The notes under the pieces: model-generated | What the model saw: the letters and a program-made list of their open reading frames with translations, nothing else | Database searches by the model: none | What the model was told of the DNA's origin: nothing | Source of the DNA: Lycorma delicatula | Taxonomy: Eukaryota > Arthropoda > Insecta > Hemiptera > Fulgoridae | Direction: 5' to 3' | Assembly (NCBI RefSeq): GCF_047948215.1 | Contig: NC_134456.1 | Location: forward strand, 200,768,034-200,832,033 | Length of the DNA stretch: 64,000 nt | Shown here: positions 1 to 12,560 of the stretch, piece by piece | Position numbering within the stretch: position 1 is the stretch's first letter | Layout of the letters: each line of letters begins with the position of its first letter | Program-made: the position numbers and the translations under genes

Positions 1-1655
1 TGATCCAAGATTATAAGTTTTTCATGGCGGCACGCGCACATAAAAAATGTGTAAATCAGAAAGTAAAAGTGTAAATCAGATGCTACACAGCACGTTCCAC
101 TGTCACATATCAAATGAGTCTCGTTGGCTTGCGACTAGGTATTCAATTAAAAGTGAAATAATTCCACTGCGTATAAGAAAAAAGTTTTCCATCGCCTAAA
201 GAATAGATTTTTGTGCAGTTTAATTTAATTTACATTATCGAGCATAATGAGTTTAATCTTCTTTTCATAAAACACGTGTCTAAAATATGAAATAACAAAA
301 TTACAAACACAAATAAATAACAGATATTGTAATTAAAAGAATTATACTGGAAAAAATCATTTAAAAAACCCATTCTATAATATTACAATAATGCTATTAA
401 GAGTACTGAATTATTCTACTGAAATATCGACAATGATTATTAAATTTGACTTTATTTACCAGTAAGAAAGTAACGAAATAAACTATCTCACGAGTCAAAA
501 ATATAAGGTCAATGAAAATACCAATTAAACAGCCTACATTCTACCTTAAAATTTACGGCCGGATATACAAATGAATGTTATCCCAAAGCTCATAAAAATG
601 TAATTTTCTGTATTAACTGTTACAACAAAGTTTTTACATTAAACTCAACTAAAACCTTTATTTTTAATGTGGGATTTGATGAGGACCGCATTCAAATACA
701 GCCGTTGGCAATTTATCTAATTTGTATTTAAATTTCATTTTAATTTTTTATTCTCAATTTAAATTACATATATGCCCCGATAGTGATAAAGAACATAAAA
801 ATAACACGGGTATCAAGGGAGAAAAGTTTTCAAATTGGCTGGGACTATTAAATACAAAGTGAACCAGGGTAAAACTATACGCGTTACCCAACATTGTTTC
901 CCATAACGTAGTAATGGAATGAAAGCAATCGTAGTGGAAATCAACAGAAGTGAGAATAATTAGCATTTGAAATTTTAATGAACCTTCGTTTCTCTTTATT
1001 TGTCTCTCTCACCCACTCACTCTTTCTCTTTTATTTCTCTCCGTTTGTCTCTCTCGCTCTCGTATCATTGCTCTCTGCGGGCAATTGTCACCATAGGTAT
1101 TGAATTTCCAAAAACCATTCGTTGAATGCAACGGAAGTAAACAAACTTTCAACAAAACCTATCGAAATATGAACAATTACTCTCAAAAACTAAAATCTAA
1201 AAATTTACAGTTGTAGTAAATAAACACACAGACATACGCGCATACGCATTCGAACAAACATACCGTAGTAGAAAAAAAAATCAACAAATAAAAAACTTTT
1301 GAAACCTTGTATTTCACAATAAGGAATCGATAAAATAAAAACATTTTTTCACTGTTTATTCAAAATTAAAAAGTTACTAACTAAGAAACATGTAACAAAA
1401 ACTGCACCGTATATGGATAAATCTCACGTTCAATATCCCCGAAGAAATATTATGCTTAAAAAAAAAAAAAATTTAGTTTTTTTGCGATAGAAATGTTTTT
1501 TAATAATTAATAGTTATACTTTTTACGCAATTATTTTATTTTTATTTGTTTTCAGCAGATTTCAAAAAAAAGATTCTCAAACCACCCGTTCGTTTCTTTT
1601 ATGACTTCGAGTTTATGCAAATGTTGTTCTTCATCAAAGGCTCATCGATTCTGCT
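1..1655. other. AT-rich DNA without a recognisable gene
   Basis: No reading frame here resembles a known protein. A pyrimidine-rich tract of repeated TCTC units lies at about 995-1075. I see nothing else that can be named. Confidence 0.6.
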
Positions 1656-1656
1656 A

Positions 1657-2246
1657 TACTTTTTTACTTCACTGTACGAAGCGAAGGAAGTATTGTGATC
1701 GCGAAAAATTTCGGTTTTCAGATTTCAACGGAAATATTCATTTTGACGATCTCTGAATCCATTTTGACTAGTTTTAGCGAGTCGTCTCTGTACGTACATG
1801 TGTACGAAATCCAAAAAATTGGATTTAGGACTTTTTCTTAAATGCAGTAATAAGCCAACATTGAGAGCTTTTCAGCGATATATCGTAAGTGGTACTTATT
1901 TTCATCGGTTCTAGAGTTAGAGAAAAATAAAATTTTAATTAATGAAATATTTGGATCGTACAAGGGGAAGGCACATCGATTCGAATCCGACTTCATTTCC
2001 TTTTTTTAAACTTTTTTTTTAATTTACGTATATTGATATATTAATAATTATTAACCTCTAATTGTAAACAGATTTTTAAAATTTTTTTAACTAATTTCTG
2101 TTTTGTTATCTTTTTTTAAATTTAAATATATTGATTTATTAACTATTTACTTATTATTAACCTCTGATTATAAAAAAAAAATGTTTATATGAAATTTAAC
2201 AGGCGTACTACGAAGTCATGTAGTGTCCACATCAGATTTTTTATTG
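1657..2246 (+). repeat. Dispersed repeat, copy A
   Basis: This block matches the reverse complement of 16347-17012 over most of its length. Shared landmarks in order are GTGATCGCGAAAAAT, TTTCAGATTTCA, GGATTTAGGA, TTGCAGTAATAAGCC (one base different here), CGATATATC, GTACTTATTTTCAT and GTGTCCACATCAGATTTTTT. Copy A lacks about 100 bases present in copy B around the GGATTTAGGA landmark. No coding sequence is visible. It is probably a non-autonomous transposable element, but I see no clear terminal inverted repeats or tail, so the class is open. Confidence 0.75.
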
Positions 2247-2499
2247 TTGTGTTGTATGCCCAATTGGTGTTCTTATTTTTAACAAGAACCGGGTTCACGC
2301 CGATTCTTATTTAAGAATTTAAAATAAATTAAAAAAACTAAAATTAATTTTTTAAAAATCCCCTAAAAAATTAAAAATAACATTTATTAAATTTTAAAAA
2401 ATTTTGAATTCGGTGCCAAGTAAGGAGTTGCTAAGTAGCTGGAGATTTACTTTTAATTTAGGCATGACTTCTAGAAGTCTTGTAAAAGATAATTGTAGT

Positions 2500-4270
2500 G
2501 CCTTTTTTTAACTTTACTTATTGACTCAGTTATTTTTAAAAAATAATTTGAACATTCTGCTGAGATTTTTAACTACACTACTTACTATTAAAATAGTTTT
2601 AATAATTCTAATAAGAATATAATACACAATCTTGTGTTAATGATTATTCGCATAAGGTTAAGTTATAATCACCAAACAACTGTTTAAAAGCGAAGGGTTC
2701 ATATTATTTCCGGATAATTTCCGTAGAGTATTTAATCATTTGTGTAATATACGGATTTTAATCATCATATTTAATGAATATTTAATGAAAAATATTGATC
2801 AATAAATAGAGTCAATAGAAATAACTTTTTTTACATTGTGCACAACAAAATTGGTCTATTCATTATCATATGTATATATAACAATAATTAACCATCTCAA
2901 TATTCATGTGAATAGATTTATTTATTAAGCTAGATAATAAATTCACATTATTATACAATAAAAATTAGACAATAAATTCAGCAGACTGAACAAACTAACA
3001 AAATTAAATTTTTACCTGATCATTCAAGCACATCTACAAAAAACCTCGTTCATTAATACAAGAAAAAATCTGATTCTATTCACTTGTTTAAAGTAACGTA
3101 TTGCAGCAGTATGAAATTGACAGCCGTTTTTTAACTTTCTGCATTTAAGGGAAAAAATTACAATTATTTAGTTTGAATATCTTTATATTCAACAGAAGCT
3201 GAATATTTCAATTATACTATAGTTAAATAATATTTATATATTATTATATTGAAATATTTAACATGAAAGTTTTACATTCCATTTCATCATATCATTCTTA
3301 TTTATAACATATATTTTGTCATTTCTAGAGTAATGTTATTAAATACCGTTTACATCCTAACAATTCTCTGCACAATAGTAAATAATACTAAAGTAGAGTG
3401 CATACGTCTACATTTTCACATTTTTAAATATAAATATTTAAATTCATATTGCGAAGCTATAAAATTATTTTTTTCAAACCCTGCTCTTGACGTAAATTTC
3501 AAAGATCTTTTTTATAGAGATGCTGTAGAAAATTTATTTTTAACATGTTATTTTACCAATAAATTAACTGAATTTTAATCGCACTATTTTGTTGCGCCTA
3601 AAAGGATAATCTATTTAGGTACACATTTGATAAAAATAGGTTACACATCCATCAAAAAAGGTTTGAGAAGATATGTGTGATTCTTCATGTTATAAAAACA
3701 GTCTTTCTAAAACTTATTTTATGATATAAATGCAGATACTTTTAACCTAAATTATTAAAAATTAATTTTTTGTCTGACCAGTATAATACCTTTTAATAGA
3801 TCATTAGTTTGGAATTTTAACATTTCATTGTTATTTTCATTTCTGAAAAAGTTTTAATAATTCCAAATAGAAGGCATAACATACAGTAATGGAAATGTTT
3901 AAATGTTTTACATTTATGAAATTAAATTTTTAAAGTTTATTATACAGATTAAGTTCCGAAAGACTTATTTTCGAATTATGACTACCAAAAAGTTATCCCA
4001 CATTTTTAAAGTGACAGCTCTAATCAAATAGTGAATCAAAATTTCTTACGATATATTTTAGCAAAATTATGACTTCATGGAAAATTAAAAAAAAAATGGT
4101 CCAAAGCTTAATCATTATTTCAATAAAAATTACAAATTTATACCATTAAATAACATTAAAAATTTTGCACAGATCTGCGCAAGAAGACCGATTTTTTGTC
4201 AATTTAATTTGGTTTTAATATTTTTTTTTTTTAAATTTGGTTTAATATTGTTAACAATGATACCGTAGAA
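2500..4270. other. AT-rich DNA without a recognisable gene
   Basis: An open frame of 81 codons at 3333-3578 (+) has an A+T-driven composition and no family resemblance, so I do not call it a gene. Nothing else is identifiable. Confidence 0.55.
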
Positions 4271-4324
4271 AAAAAAAACGTCTAAGTTCCAACTTGCAGC
4301 ATCATAACGAACCATCTCTTTCCT

Positions 4325-4587
4325 GATTAGCCTACGGAGCCACCGTAATTTTACGTCGTATTATGTCAGAGGATAAATGAGGATGATATGTACGAATGTA
4401 AATGAAGTACAATGTCTTGTACAGTGTCAGGGCGACCGTTCCTGAAATGTGTGGTTAATTGAAACCCAATCACCAAAGAACACTGGTACCTACGATCTAG
4501 TATTCAAATTCGTAAAAAAGTAACTGCCTTTACTAGGATTTGAACCTTAGAATTGTGACTTCGAAATCAGCTGATTTGCGATTACAA
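4325..4587 (-). mobile_element. tRNA-derived SINE, family 1, copy 1
   Basis: Read on the minus strand, the block starts with CGCAAATCAGCTGATTTCGA and continues through GGTTCAAATCCTAG, which fits the internal box B of a tRNA-type RNA polymerase III promoter. It then runs through GGCAGTTACTTTT, TTTGAATACTAGATCG and GGGTTTCAATTAACCACAC. The same series occurs at 15470-15666 (minus) and 21768-21990 (plus), which shows it is an interspersed family. An A-rich tract follows its 3' end (T/A runs near 4271). Known SINEs have exactly this tRNA-like head plus unrelated body. The precise ends are inferred. Confidence 0.7.
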
Positions 4588-4679
4588 GTTTTTGAAAGAA
4601 AAACCTATTCTGCAGTAACATGGATCTGAACCTGAAGAAGAGATCGGTAAAATTTTCTCTTTGAAAGAGATTGGAGTGT

Positions 4680-5050
4680 ACTTTTTACGGTAATGAAACA
4701 TAGACACTGGGGGAAAAGAGAAAAGATAAAATCGAAGCTTTTGAGATATGTCTAGGAAGATGGGAAAGATAAAACGGGCGGACAGAGTAAGTAACATAGA
4801 AGTAGGTATTAAGAAAAATAAATGAAGGTAGAACAATACTGTCGACTTTTAGAAGCAGGAATATAATCGGACATACAATTAGGGGAAAAGGAGTAATAAA
4901 GTCAGTTCTTGAAGGCTCCTTTGTAGGTGAAAACAGACTGTGAAGGTTATGACGAGACGAAAAGAAAAGCACGGGACAGAAACAGATGGAGTCAACAATG
5001 GTGCCAGGAACCTGCGGACTGGCAGAATACAACATCATGATAATGATAAC
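4680..5050 (+). pseudogene. Non-LTR retrotransposon RT, 3' terminal fragment
   Basis: The three forward frames, pieced together, give a decayed C-terminal region of an endonuclease-reverse transcriptase. YGNET followed by a stop and TLG corresponds to the usual YGCETWTL. After it come KIEAFEI, VLRKINEGRTILSTF, NIIGHTIRGKGVIKSVLEGS and, at the end, MVPGTCGLAEYN. The order and spacing match the thumb and tail of RTE-like/CR1-like elements (compare the element at 45314-47354, which has EEVLRQI and LIGHILRHPGIVALILEG). Multiple stops and frameshifts show it is dead. Everything upstream of the YGCET position is missing, which is the normal 5' truncation. The clade beyond this is unresolved. Confidence 0.7.
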
Positions 5051-5269
5051 AAAATTCCATTTACTTTTTATTTTATAAACAAAGAGAACACGAAAACTGT
5101 ACTTATACAAGAAAAAACCGACTACGTCAAAATTTGCAATTAGATTCATTTTCTAAGAAATTAAGAAAACACTCAATGAAATACCAGTTTTACTACACAG
5201 CAAAATTTTATAAAACCGTTAAATGAAAAACTTCATTTAAGCTGAAATTTTGCATTCTTATTTAGACTA

Positions 5270-5945
5270 ACAAGTAGAATTGCAAAATCAAATTAGAACA
5301 CAACACCGTTTTCAAACGAGAAATCAGAACGTAGTTCGAATACATATTGATAAAGCCGGTAAGGTCAGAACATGTTTTATCACTACAGCCAACTTGATTG
5401 TTATATAATATTGAGTGTTATGATAAAAGAATTTTCTATGAAACCGTACCGCTGTGTGAAATGCATGGGCGGGCACAGAACCGCGGATTGTCAAGAAAGA
5501 CAAAAATACTACGGCTACTGCTGTATTGTGTTATTTAGACTAACCCGCAAACTACAAAGAATGTAGAATGTACAAGGAAATTTTGGAAAAGAAGGAGATT
5601 GCAGTATGCATAAAAAATCACTCATCGTAGAATCTCTCAAGGTGCACAGGACAGATCTTATGAACTGAATAATAATAACTTCCCCTCGCTGAATCAGGGA
5701 TCAGCTAAGAATTTGACTATTCCTATCTATTTGATTATTCATCTTCGATCATTTGCTGAAGCAGTGGTGCGTAACAACGTTAATAGTTCTTGTACTGAGG
5801 ATATATTTCAGAAGTTGATGTTGAAAATTGAGTTTCTAATGCAGCAGATCGGGAATCTCATAGGTCTACTGACAGAAGTGATCGCTAACCTCTACTGATG
5901 GCTAGAAATTTGATAATCGACATATGGAACGTAAATAGCATATTA
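5270..5945 (+). pseudogene. Jockey-like element: ORF1 C-terminus and ORF2 start
   Basis: A gag-type zinc knuckle is visible as CVKCMGGHRTADC (spacing C-x2-C-x3-H-x4-C) at about 5456-5494. A second, frameshifted segment reads CYLD-stop-PANYKECRMYKE, matching the motif after the knuckles in Jockey ORF1 proteins. The end of ORF1 is open from 5713 to 5898 (SSCTEDIFQKLMLKIEFLMQ and onward). Its TGA stop at 5896-5898 overlaps an ATG at 5898-5900 that opens MARNLIIDIWNVNSI, the usual start of the ORF2 endonuclease. After about 5945 the similarity stops, so the copy is truncated or interrupted just inside ORF2. Frameshifts and internal stops make it a pseudogene. Confidence 0.7.
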
Positions 5946-7327
5946 TAAATAAGATTTAGTTTATTTTTGTAATATCGTTACCATTTTCAGATAAAAAAAT
6001 ATCTTTAATACATCACCAAAAGGATAAATAAGTGTATTTAGCTACATGTACATATGCATATAACTCAATCTTTGTAATCAAACTCTTTTCAGATTCAAAA
6101 TAATTACTTAATCTCCACTGTGAAAATTACCATTTTATACATTTAAAAAAATTGTTTACGTGGAAATAACTGTTAATTTTTAAAAACGCCTTGATGTATA
6201 TTAACGGGTCAAGCTGAACTTATACGAAAATTAAAATCCTCAAGTAGTAGAAAATATTTCTTTCGTGAAAAATGTTGAATTTTACGGTTAAAAAACATTT
6301 TAAGTTAAAGAGTATCGGTAACACATGAATTTCAACACAGAAGTCCTCATACATGAACTGTATTTTTTTGGTTTGAAACGTCGCTGATATTTCTATCATC
6401 ATCCATTAATTGTATGTTCCCGTTACTCTTATGTTGTAATAAAAATGCTAATAGACTCGTTTAATCAGAACAGTTGAAATATATAATTTAAAAATATTAT
6501 ATTCTTATTGTCAACTGAAAAAAGTACGTAATAATACGGTGTACAAATTAAAATATCCAAAAGGGTAAAAGTTGTTATAGTTGTAATAACAAAGGAATGC
6601 GATTCAATTTATTTACGATGTGTTGGCGATGTTTCAACAAATAGTTAATGACCGATTATTTTTGCATTTACCAATAATTGTGTAATATTTATTTTAAATT
6701 AATTTCTTTTTTTAATTAAACTCGGCATAAAAATACGGAAGTTTTTCTCAAAGTCAACCTTCTTGCTCGCTTAATAACCAAATTAAGTATTTTTCTCTGT
6801 TTTAATTTAAAATTATTTTAATTATTGTAAATTTTTAGTTATAACAGATATTAAATTTCTTTAATATTACAAATATATAAATAAACTTTAAGCTTATGTG
6901 ATTTTTTCTTCTTCTATATGAAATATTATAATAGGTCTTCAGTCGTCCACTATTATCTGCATACTGTTACTCCTATTTCAGCAGTAGGATTATATTGGAT
7001 AAGAACTTCAAAAAAGGCGAAGCGTAGAGAACCGGATTCTTTCTTTTCTTTTGGTTTGATTTGTGACATAAAAGAAACTAGGAAAGAGGCTTACTTTAAG
7101 AACGAACGTAGGGCTTTTTTCGGATCTCTTTGTGGAACAACTCTCTCTACTTACTTACTGGCCGTATATATATATATAAATTTGTGAGATTAAGTAGACG
7201 ATAAGATAAAATAAGTGGAGAAGGACATTCTATGAACTCTTTCTTCCTTTTAAAACTACAAATATAAACAATCTTCCACTTTTTATAAGACGCACAATGT
7301 GAATGCGCGAGTACAAAAGCACACAAA
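5946..7327. other. AT-rich DNA without a recognisable gene
   Basis: The 89-codon open frame at 6918-7187 (+) has no recognisable motif. I see no repeat copy or RNA gene here. Confidence 0.5.
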
Positions 7328-7650
7328 TGACTCCACCACTTCCAAGATGGGCTGATTCCTTCCTATTTCAACACTTCACCATGTTTTTAATTTATGGAAA
7401 TGAACAACCACCTCCCTTGTTTCAGTATCTGGACGATAACGATTAAAATTCATGCGGATCTAGATTCAGCGATCGGTTACAGCTATCGTCACGAGGGAGC
7501 TTATATATTGAAAAATTAAATTATATTGACAATTTTTTAAATTTTTACTGATTTTATAAATTATGAAAAATGCTTCACAACTTCCAAAAATGAGGGATCT
7601 TAGGAGTTAGAAACAAATGCGGATCTACACGGTTACAAAATTACTACTTT
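7328..7650 (+). repeat. Weak internal direct repeat
   Basis: Two stretches about 240 bases apart share short landmarks in the same order: CACTTCCAAGATGGG with CAACTTCCAAAAATGAGGG, then ATGCGGATCTA followed by CGGTTACA in both. This could be a decayed tandem repeat or two copies of one element. The similarity is low and interrupted. Confidence 0.3.
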
Positions 7651-10600
7651 ATGTTGTCTTTGAAATTTTTCTCTACCAACATGGATCCGTCATAAATTAA
7701 AACCTTTTTTTTAAGTACACATAAGGTACATGATGTTAATGCAAATTATTACGAAAAACCGATAGCGAAAACCGTTCTTCATTAAATCCCTTCGTTTTCA
7801 AGTTATAAACAATGAATTTCAAAAACAGAAAAATCGCGGTAGTATTATTATTTTTTGGTATTACTTAAAACTTAATATATACAAAAAAAACCTTTACAGC
7901 ATATAATTAAGTTTTTGAAATTTCAGGTTGCGGCATATTATTATTTTTTTTTTATTGACTTAAAAATTAGTAATAAAACTAAAAAATTAAAATATTTAAA
8001 CAAATACGACACTGAAAACTTAAATCTAACTGTAGACATAATGTACTGCGATAAGATTCAATATATGTTAATCTGGGGATATAGGTATTTATCTATTTTG
8101 TTTTTAAAATAACCATCAAATAAATAATTAACGAAAAGAATGAAATTTAAGGAAGGTAAATGTGAGATTCGTTATTTTTTAATGTATTTATTAAAAATAT
8201 TAATGAACTAAATTTTTAATTTTTTTAATTTTTAAGTTGAATATATAAAAAATACAATCCTTAGATTGTTTAAACGTATTCTTAAGGAACCGCATTATGC
8301 GTCGCAAATGTAAAACTTATCTTTGAAGCGATAAATTACGTTATATGAATGACTTGATGGAAAACTAAATTTTATTAAAGCCAGTAGTTCATTGTTGCTT
8401 TTTCTATTTTATTTCTTATTCAGTTGAAGGAAAAGTACAAAAATTACTGAAAAAAATCAAAATAAAATGAAATGATTTTTCCTACTTTTTCCGTACTCCA
8501 ATTTTAGCGTTGTAAAACTGCGTTAAGAAATTATGTAAAAAAATTGGCATTTAAGGATAATTAAGAAAACTTTTATTAATGATAATAGCAGTTTTAACAT
8601 AAAGCCTATTTTAACTCTAAATAAAGATAGGAAATTTTTGCATTCAATAAAGAAGCTATAATTGTGCTTTAATATAGCTGTAACTGAAAGGACGTAATTT
8701 CAATTAATACAGAGATAGAAAAAAATGGTTGTGAATTTCAATCAACAAACGTTTTTTTCTTTCTCAATCATTTTTCTAAAAATGAAATTTTTTCAAAAAA
8801 CAAGGCAGAAATTGAATTTTTCTTCAAATAATTTTCACTTCTACCACATAAAAGAATTAATTTTAATAAGGTATGAAATTCCTTTTTTTTTTTTTAAGTG
8901 ATTCGTTAGATATAACCCTTCAAAAACAAACTTTTTCTTTCATATAACTATTGTAATTAAGGAACTATCTTCACTGAATACGCCTTTATTTTTCTCGGAT
9001 ATTATAACAGCTTAATCTCAGGTGTTATTCTTTTGTTAGCGAAACTATAGTCACATATGGATAAAATATTTAAAACGCGAAAATATATTTAAAAATATAT
9101 ATGAACTGCTACAAAAACTCAATGAAAAAGTTTTTTCGAATAAATTATATGAAATATACCAGTCTTTATCTGAGAAATATAACGGAAAATTTAAACATAA
9201 TTAAAAACAGATATTACAATTTATTTCGCGTTACTAAATACTCGTATTACTATGAACAGTGCAAATTTAGAATACAAAGGTGCAAAATCTTCATATACGT
9301 CGTTAAAATAATATAGCGCAAAAAAATGATTTTTACATAATAAATACCTTCTAATAAATGAATGGCAGTTCATGAAATACATTAAGCCAATCTAGCAGAC
9401 AACTTGGGTAAGAGACTCCATCCACACACACTTCAGGTAATTGATGGTAACTATTTTGTTTTACTTAAATGATTCTGATGTACTGAGTATCCATAATTAA
9501 AAGAAATAGATTTAAAGAAATAAATCAGACATGAAAATATGAGCTAACAAATTTTATACATTTCAGATGAAATTCGTACTTAATTTAGAGGTATAGAAAT
9601 TCAAAATTAGATTAAGTTTAATGATATCGAAATTCGACTTATCAATGTATGAATAGAAATTCGTGGTCAAAGGAAGTTCATTAATCCGCCAGGAACTACT
9701 GTTTTTACTTATAATGTCATCAAAAATATCACAAATCATTCGTTTACGGGTAAAAGAATTCATTCAATTCTGATTTTAGCTGGTCTCCAATTAAAAATAA
9801 ATTCGAAAATTACAAGTAATAAAATTTTTTAAATAAAAAATCCCTTATCAAATACCATCAGCACTTATTTAAAAAGTTAAATATTAAGATATTAAAGTTT
9901 CTATTTCAAACATATGAAAACAACGAAACAATAATCTTCACACTTACTATTTTTAAGTAAGAACTAGAACGAAATTAATTTTTTTTTTTTTTTTAATTAT
10001 AAAACAATAATTGTTCTTTAACATAATAAAAAAACAAATGTCTTCGTTTTAATTTAAAAGAAAGAAAGATTTATACGAACGAAACAATTAAATACTAAAT
10101 TATAAAGAAATACTACAACCGAATCGTCTGTATACAAAATATTAAGACCTATTCAGAAGGTAATGATATAGTAGTTGAATGAAATAGAGGTAATTCATCA
10201 GGCATTCTATCGTTTATCGTTTATGAGATTATAGTGTACCTCGGTCGTATATATCTTTGTCTACGGTCAACGATGCAAATTGTACACAATAAGCATACAA
10301 ATTCAGAAGCACAAAAGCTCAGCAACACAATACTCATCTCCTACATAAACAATGATTGAATTACTACTGAGATGATTAGTTACATAATTTAACCCTTCGG
10401 CGTAACACAATTTTGACGACCACCCTGAAATACAACATTAAGCGACGAAAGATAAACGAAATACCACATTAAGGCCAAGATTACTATATTAAGAAAAAAC
10501 CAAAGGTAAATCTATTCTATGAAAAATCTCGTTACCAGTCATACACAACGAATTTAAATTAACTGGACAATGCTTGCTGTAAATAATGAAAGTGTTTAAC

Positions 10601-11028
10601 GCAAAACCCGTAAATCATTACAAAGACAATTTTGATTGTTTTGTTTATTTAGATTATAAATTGAAAGCATTAAAAATACTTTAAAATTATGACGCGTACA
10701 ACAATCAATCTAGGTAAGAAAAATAAGAAATTGATTCATTAATTATAAATACGTTGTAATTATTTTTTAAATTCTTTTTTAATTTCTTTCGTTTGAGATT
10801 ACATTTAACATGTAGGAATAAACATAGTTAAACAAAAAATTAACAAACAAATAGATTTTGAGCAAAATGGTTTATTTATTTATTACTATATATCTATCAA
10901 TTAAACGTAACTTGTTACTTACTGCATGGCCGCATGGAACAGTTACCTCGAACACGACGGATAAAATATACATGGACTATGTTTTTTTTTGTCCGCTAGA
11001 CAAACCTTGGTGGGATAATGCACATAGT
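7651..11028. other. AT-rich DNA without a recognisable gene
   Basis: Several open frames of 60-71 codons occur (for example 7915-8112, 9101-9316 and 9563-9763). They consist mainly of K, N, I, Y and F codons as expected from A+T-rich DNA and resemble no family. Confidence 0.5.
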
Positions 11029-12560
11029 TTTTTTTTTTTTTTTTTTTTTTAGTTTGTTTGTGGGCGAAAAACGCCTCGGCGTTATCATCGTCCGTAATTT
11101 TATTAATAAAAGGGTAAAATAACTCCAAAATAATAAAGTTTATAAGGTGTAAATGTAATATTAATCATATAATAAAAATTTATTAAAACAACCCAAGAAG
11201 GCAAAATAAAACTCAAAACTAATACCACAGACGAAGTTGATGAAATATAAAACTTAAAATAATAGAATAAAGAAACTTTACAAAACTTACCTAATTCCGA
11301 TGGGTTGTGCAAAAGTCCCCACCCCGGATAGTAAAATTAAATACATGGAACCAAAAAAATCAAAATTGAAAGTAAAGGTTAAAATTATTAAAAAAAACTC
11401 TTCTAACAGAAAAACATACATGATAATATTAAACTCTTTGCCGTAACCTGGTACTATGCAAAAAGAGAAACATCCGGTCCAAAATGCCGTTATTATTGCA
11501 CAAGATATCACGGATGTTTCTAGGTATATTAAACTGACGACGCAACGCCGCATAACATATGCAGTCTACGAGAATGTGGTGCACAGTCATGCGGCAGTTG
11601 CATCGTGTGCATAGGGGTGGGGCTTCTCAAGACATTAGGTATTCGTGTGTGATCCTCGTATGTCCTATCCGTAACCGGCAGAGGACCACTTCCTCACGAC
11701 AAGATTTTCTGCAAGAGGAGCCCCATGGCAACACTGAATCTTTAATCCGTCGGAGTTTATTATCGACGGTAGTCGCCCAGTCACTTTGCCACCTTGCTCT
11801 CAATGATTGTTTTATACGATTGACAAAATCAAATGTAGTAACTCGGGTGGGAAAGGAGGTTGAATACACGCTTCTTTGGCAGCAGAATCTGCTCTTTCGT
11901 TACCTAGAATCCCTACGTGGCTAGGGATCCAGCAAAAACTTACTTCTCTGTTGCGTTTATCTAACTCAGCGATTTTATCATAAATGTCAATGACGACAGG
12001 ATGTTTGGAATAAAAGTTTTCTAACGCCTGGAGAGCACTGTACGAGTCACTGCAAATAAGAATGCTCCTGTATTTAGGGCTAACGATACTTAGAGCCCTA
12101 TTCATAGCGAGTAGTTCTGCGGTGAACACACTCGTAATACCGGGTAGACCAAACATATGTCTTTTCATTGATAACAAAAGCACAACCAACGTTACCGTCA
12201 TGTTTCGACCCATCAGTGTATATCACTGCGTCTGGGTTCGACTTGGTGAGAATAAACTGAAACACCTGCCGGAAAACAGTAGGTCGTGTTAATCGTTTAT
12301 TGTATGTTGTAAGGTCAAATGTAAAATTTACAAGGTTTATGCACATCGTGCAGGCATAATTGTTTCTATGTATTTCAATAGAAGACATCAGTCGCTTCTA
12401 TCTTATACAACGGTTTTATTGGTGATAAATGATGTTGACGAGGTTGGATTTTCACGCTCAACAAGCCTGGAGTATGAACTCAAGTTTGTATCAACAAAGA
12501 TTAAACCCGAATATGTTTGGCGAGATTACAAGCTTATTTTGGATAGTCTATCAGTGTAAT
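11029..12560 (-). mobile_element. I-like non-LTR retrotransposon, 5'-truncated copy
   Basis: The 3' end is marked by a long poly(T) run at 11029-11050, which is a poly(A) tail on the minus strand. The next bases (GGGCGAAAAACGCC and TTATCATCG) recur at the 3' end of the larger element at 35007, so both belong to one family. Upstream on the minus strand lie a 3' UTR of about 500 bases, a C-terminal cysteine-histidine motif, an RNase H domain and a short piece of the region before it. Similarity fades near 12560. EN and RT are absent, consistent with 5' truncation during target-primed reverse transcription. Confidence 0.8.
11521..12560 (-). pseudogene. ORF2 C-terminal part: RNase H plus CCHC tail
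   Basis: RNase H motifs appear in order on the minus strand: YTDGSKHDGNVGCAFVI near 12190-12240, TAELLAMNRAL near 12080-12115, ICSDSYSALQAL near 12020-12060 and CWIPSHVGILGNERAD near 11895-11945. These give the D, E, D, H and D active-site set expected of a retrotransposon RNase H. A frameshift separates the first motif from the others. The downstream segment reads RLRIGHTRITHEYLMS, a TGA, then CTRCNCRMTVHHILVDC, a C-x2-C-x7-H-x4-C motif found at the end of I, R1 and Jockey-type ORF2 proteins. RNase H would remove the RNA template strand during integration. This copy is broken by at least one frameshift and one stop. Confidence 0.85.

Noticed and set aside
4685..5149. 154-codon minus-strand frame
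   Set aside because: It is antisense to the RT tail fragment at 4680-5050 and extends into AT-rich DNA.
5372..5566. Host zinc-finger protein gene
   Set aside because: The CCHC knuckle is followed by the typical Jockey ORF1 motif in a shifted frame and an ORF2 start, so it is a retrotransposon remnant.
11559..11924. 121-codon plus-strand open frame
   Set aside because: It lies antisense to the ORF2 C-terminus of the I-like element, which has clear motifs on the minus strand.
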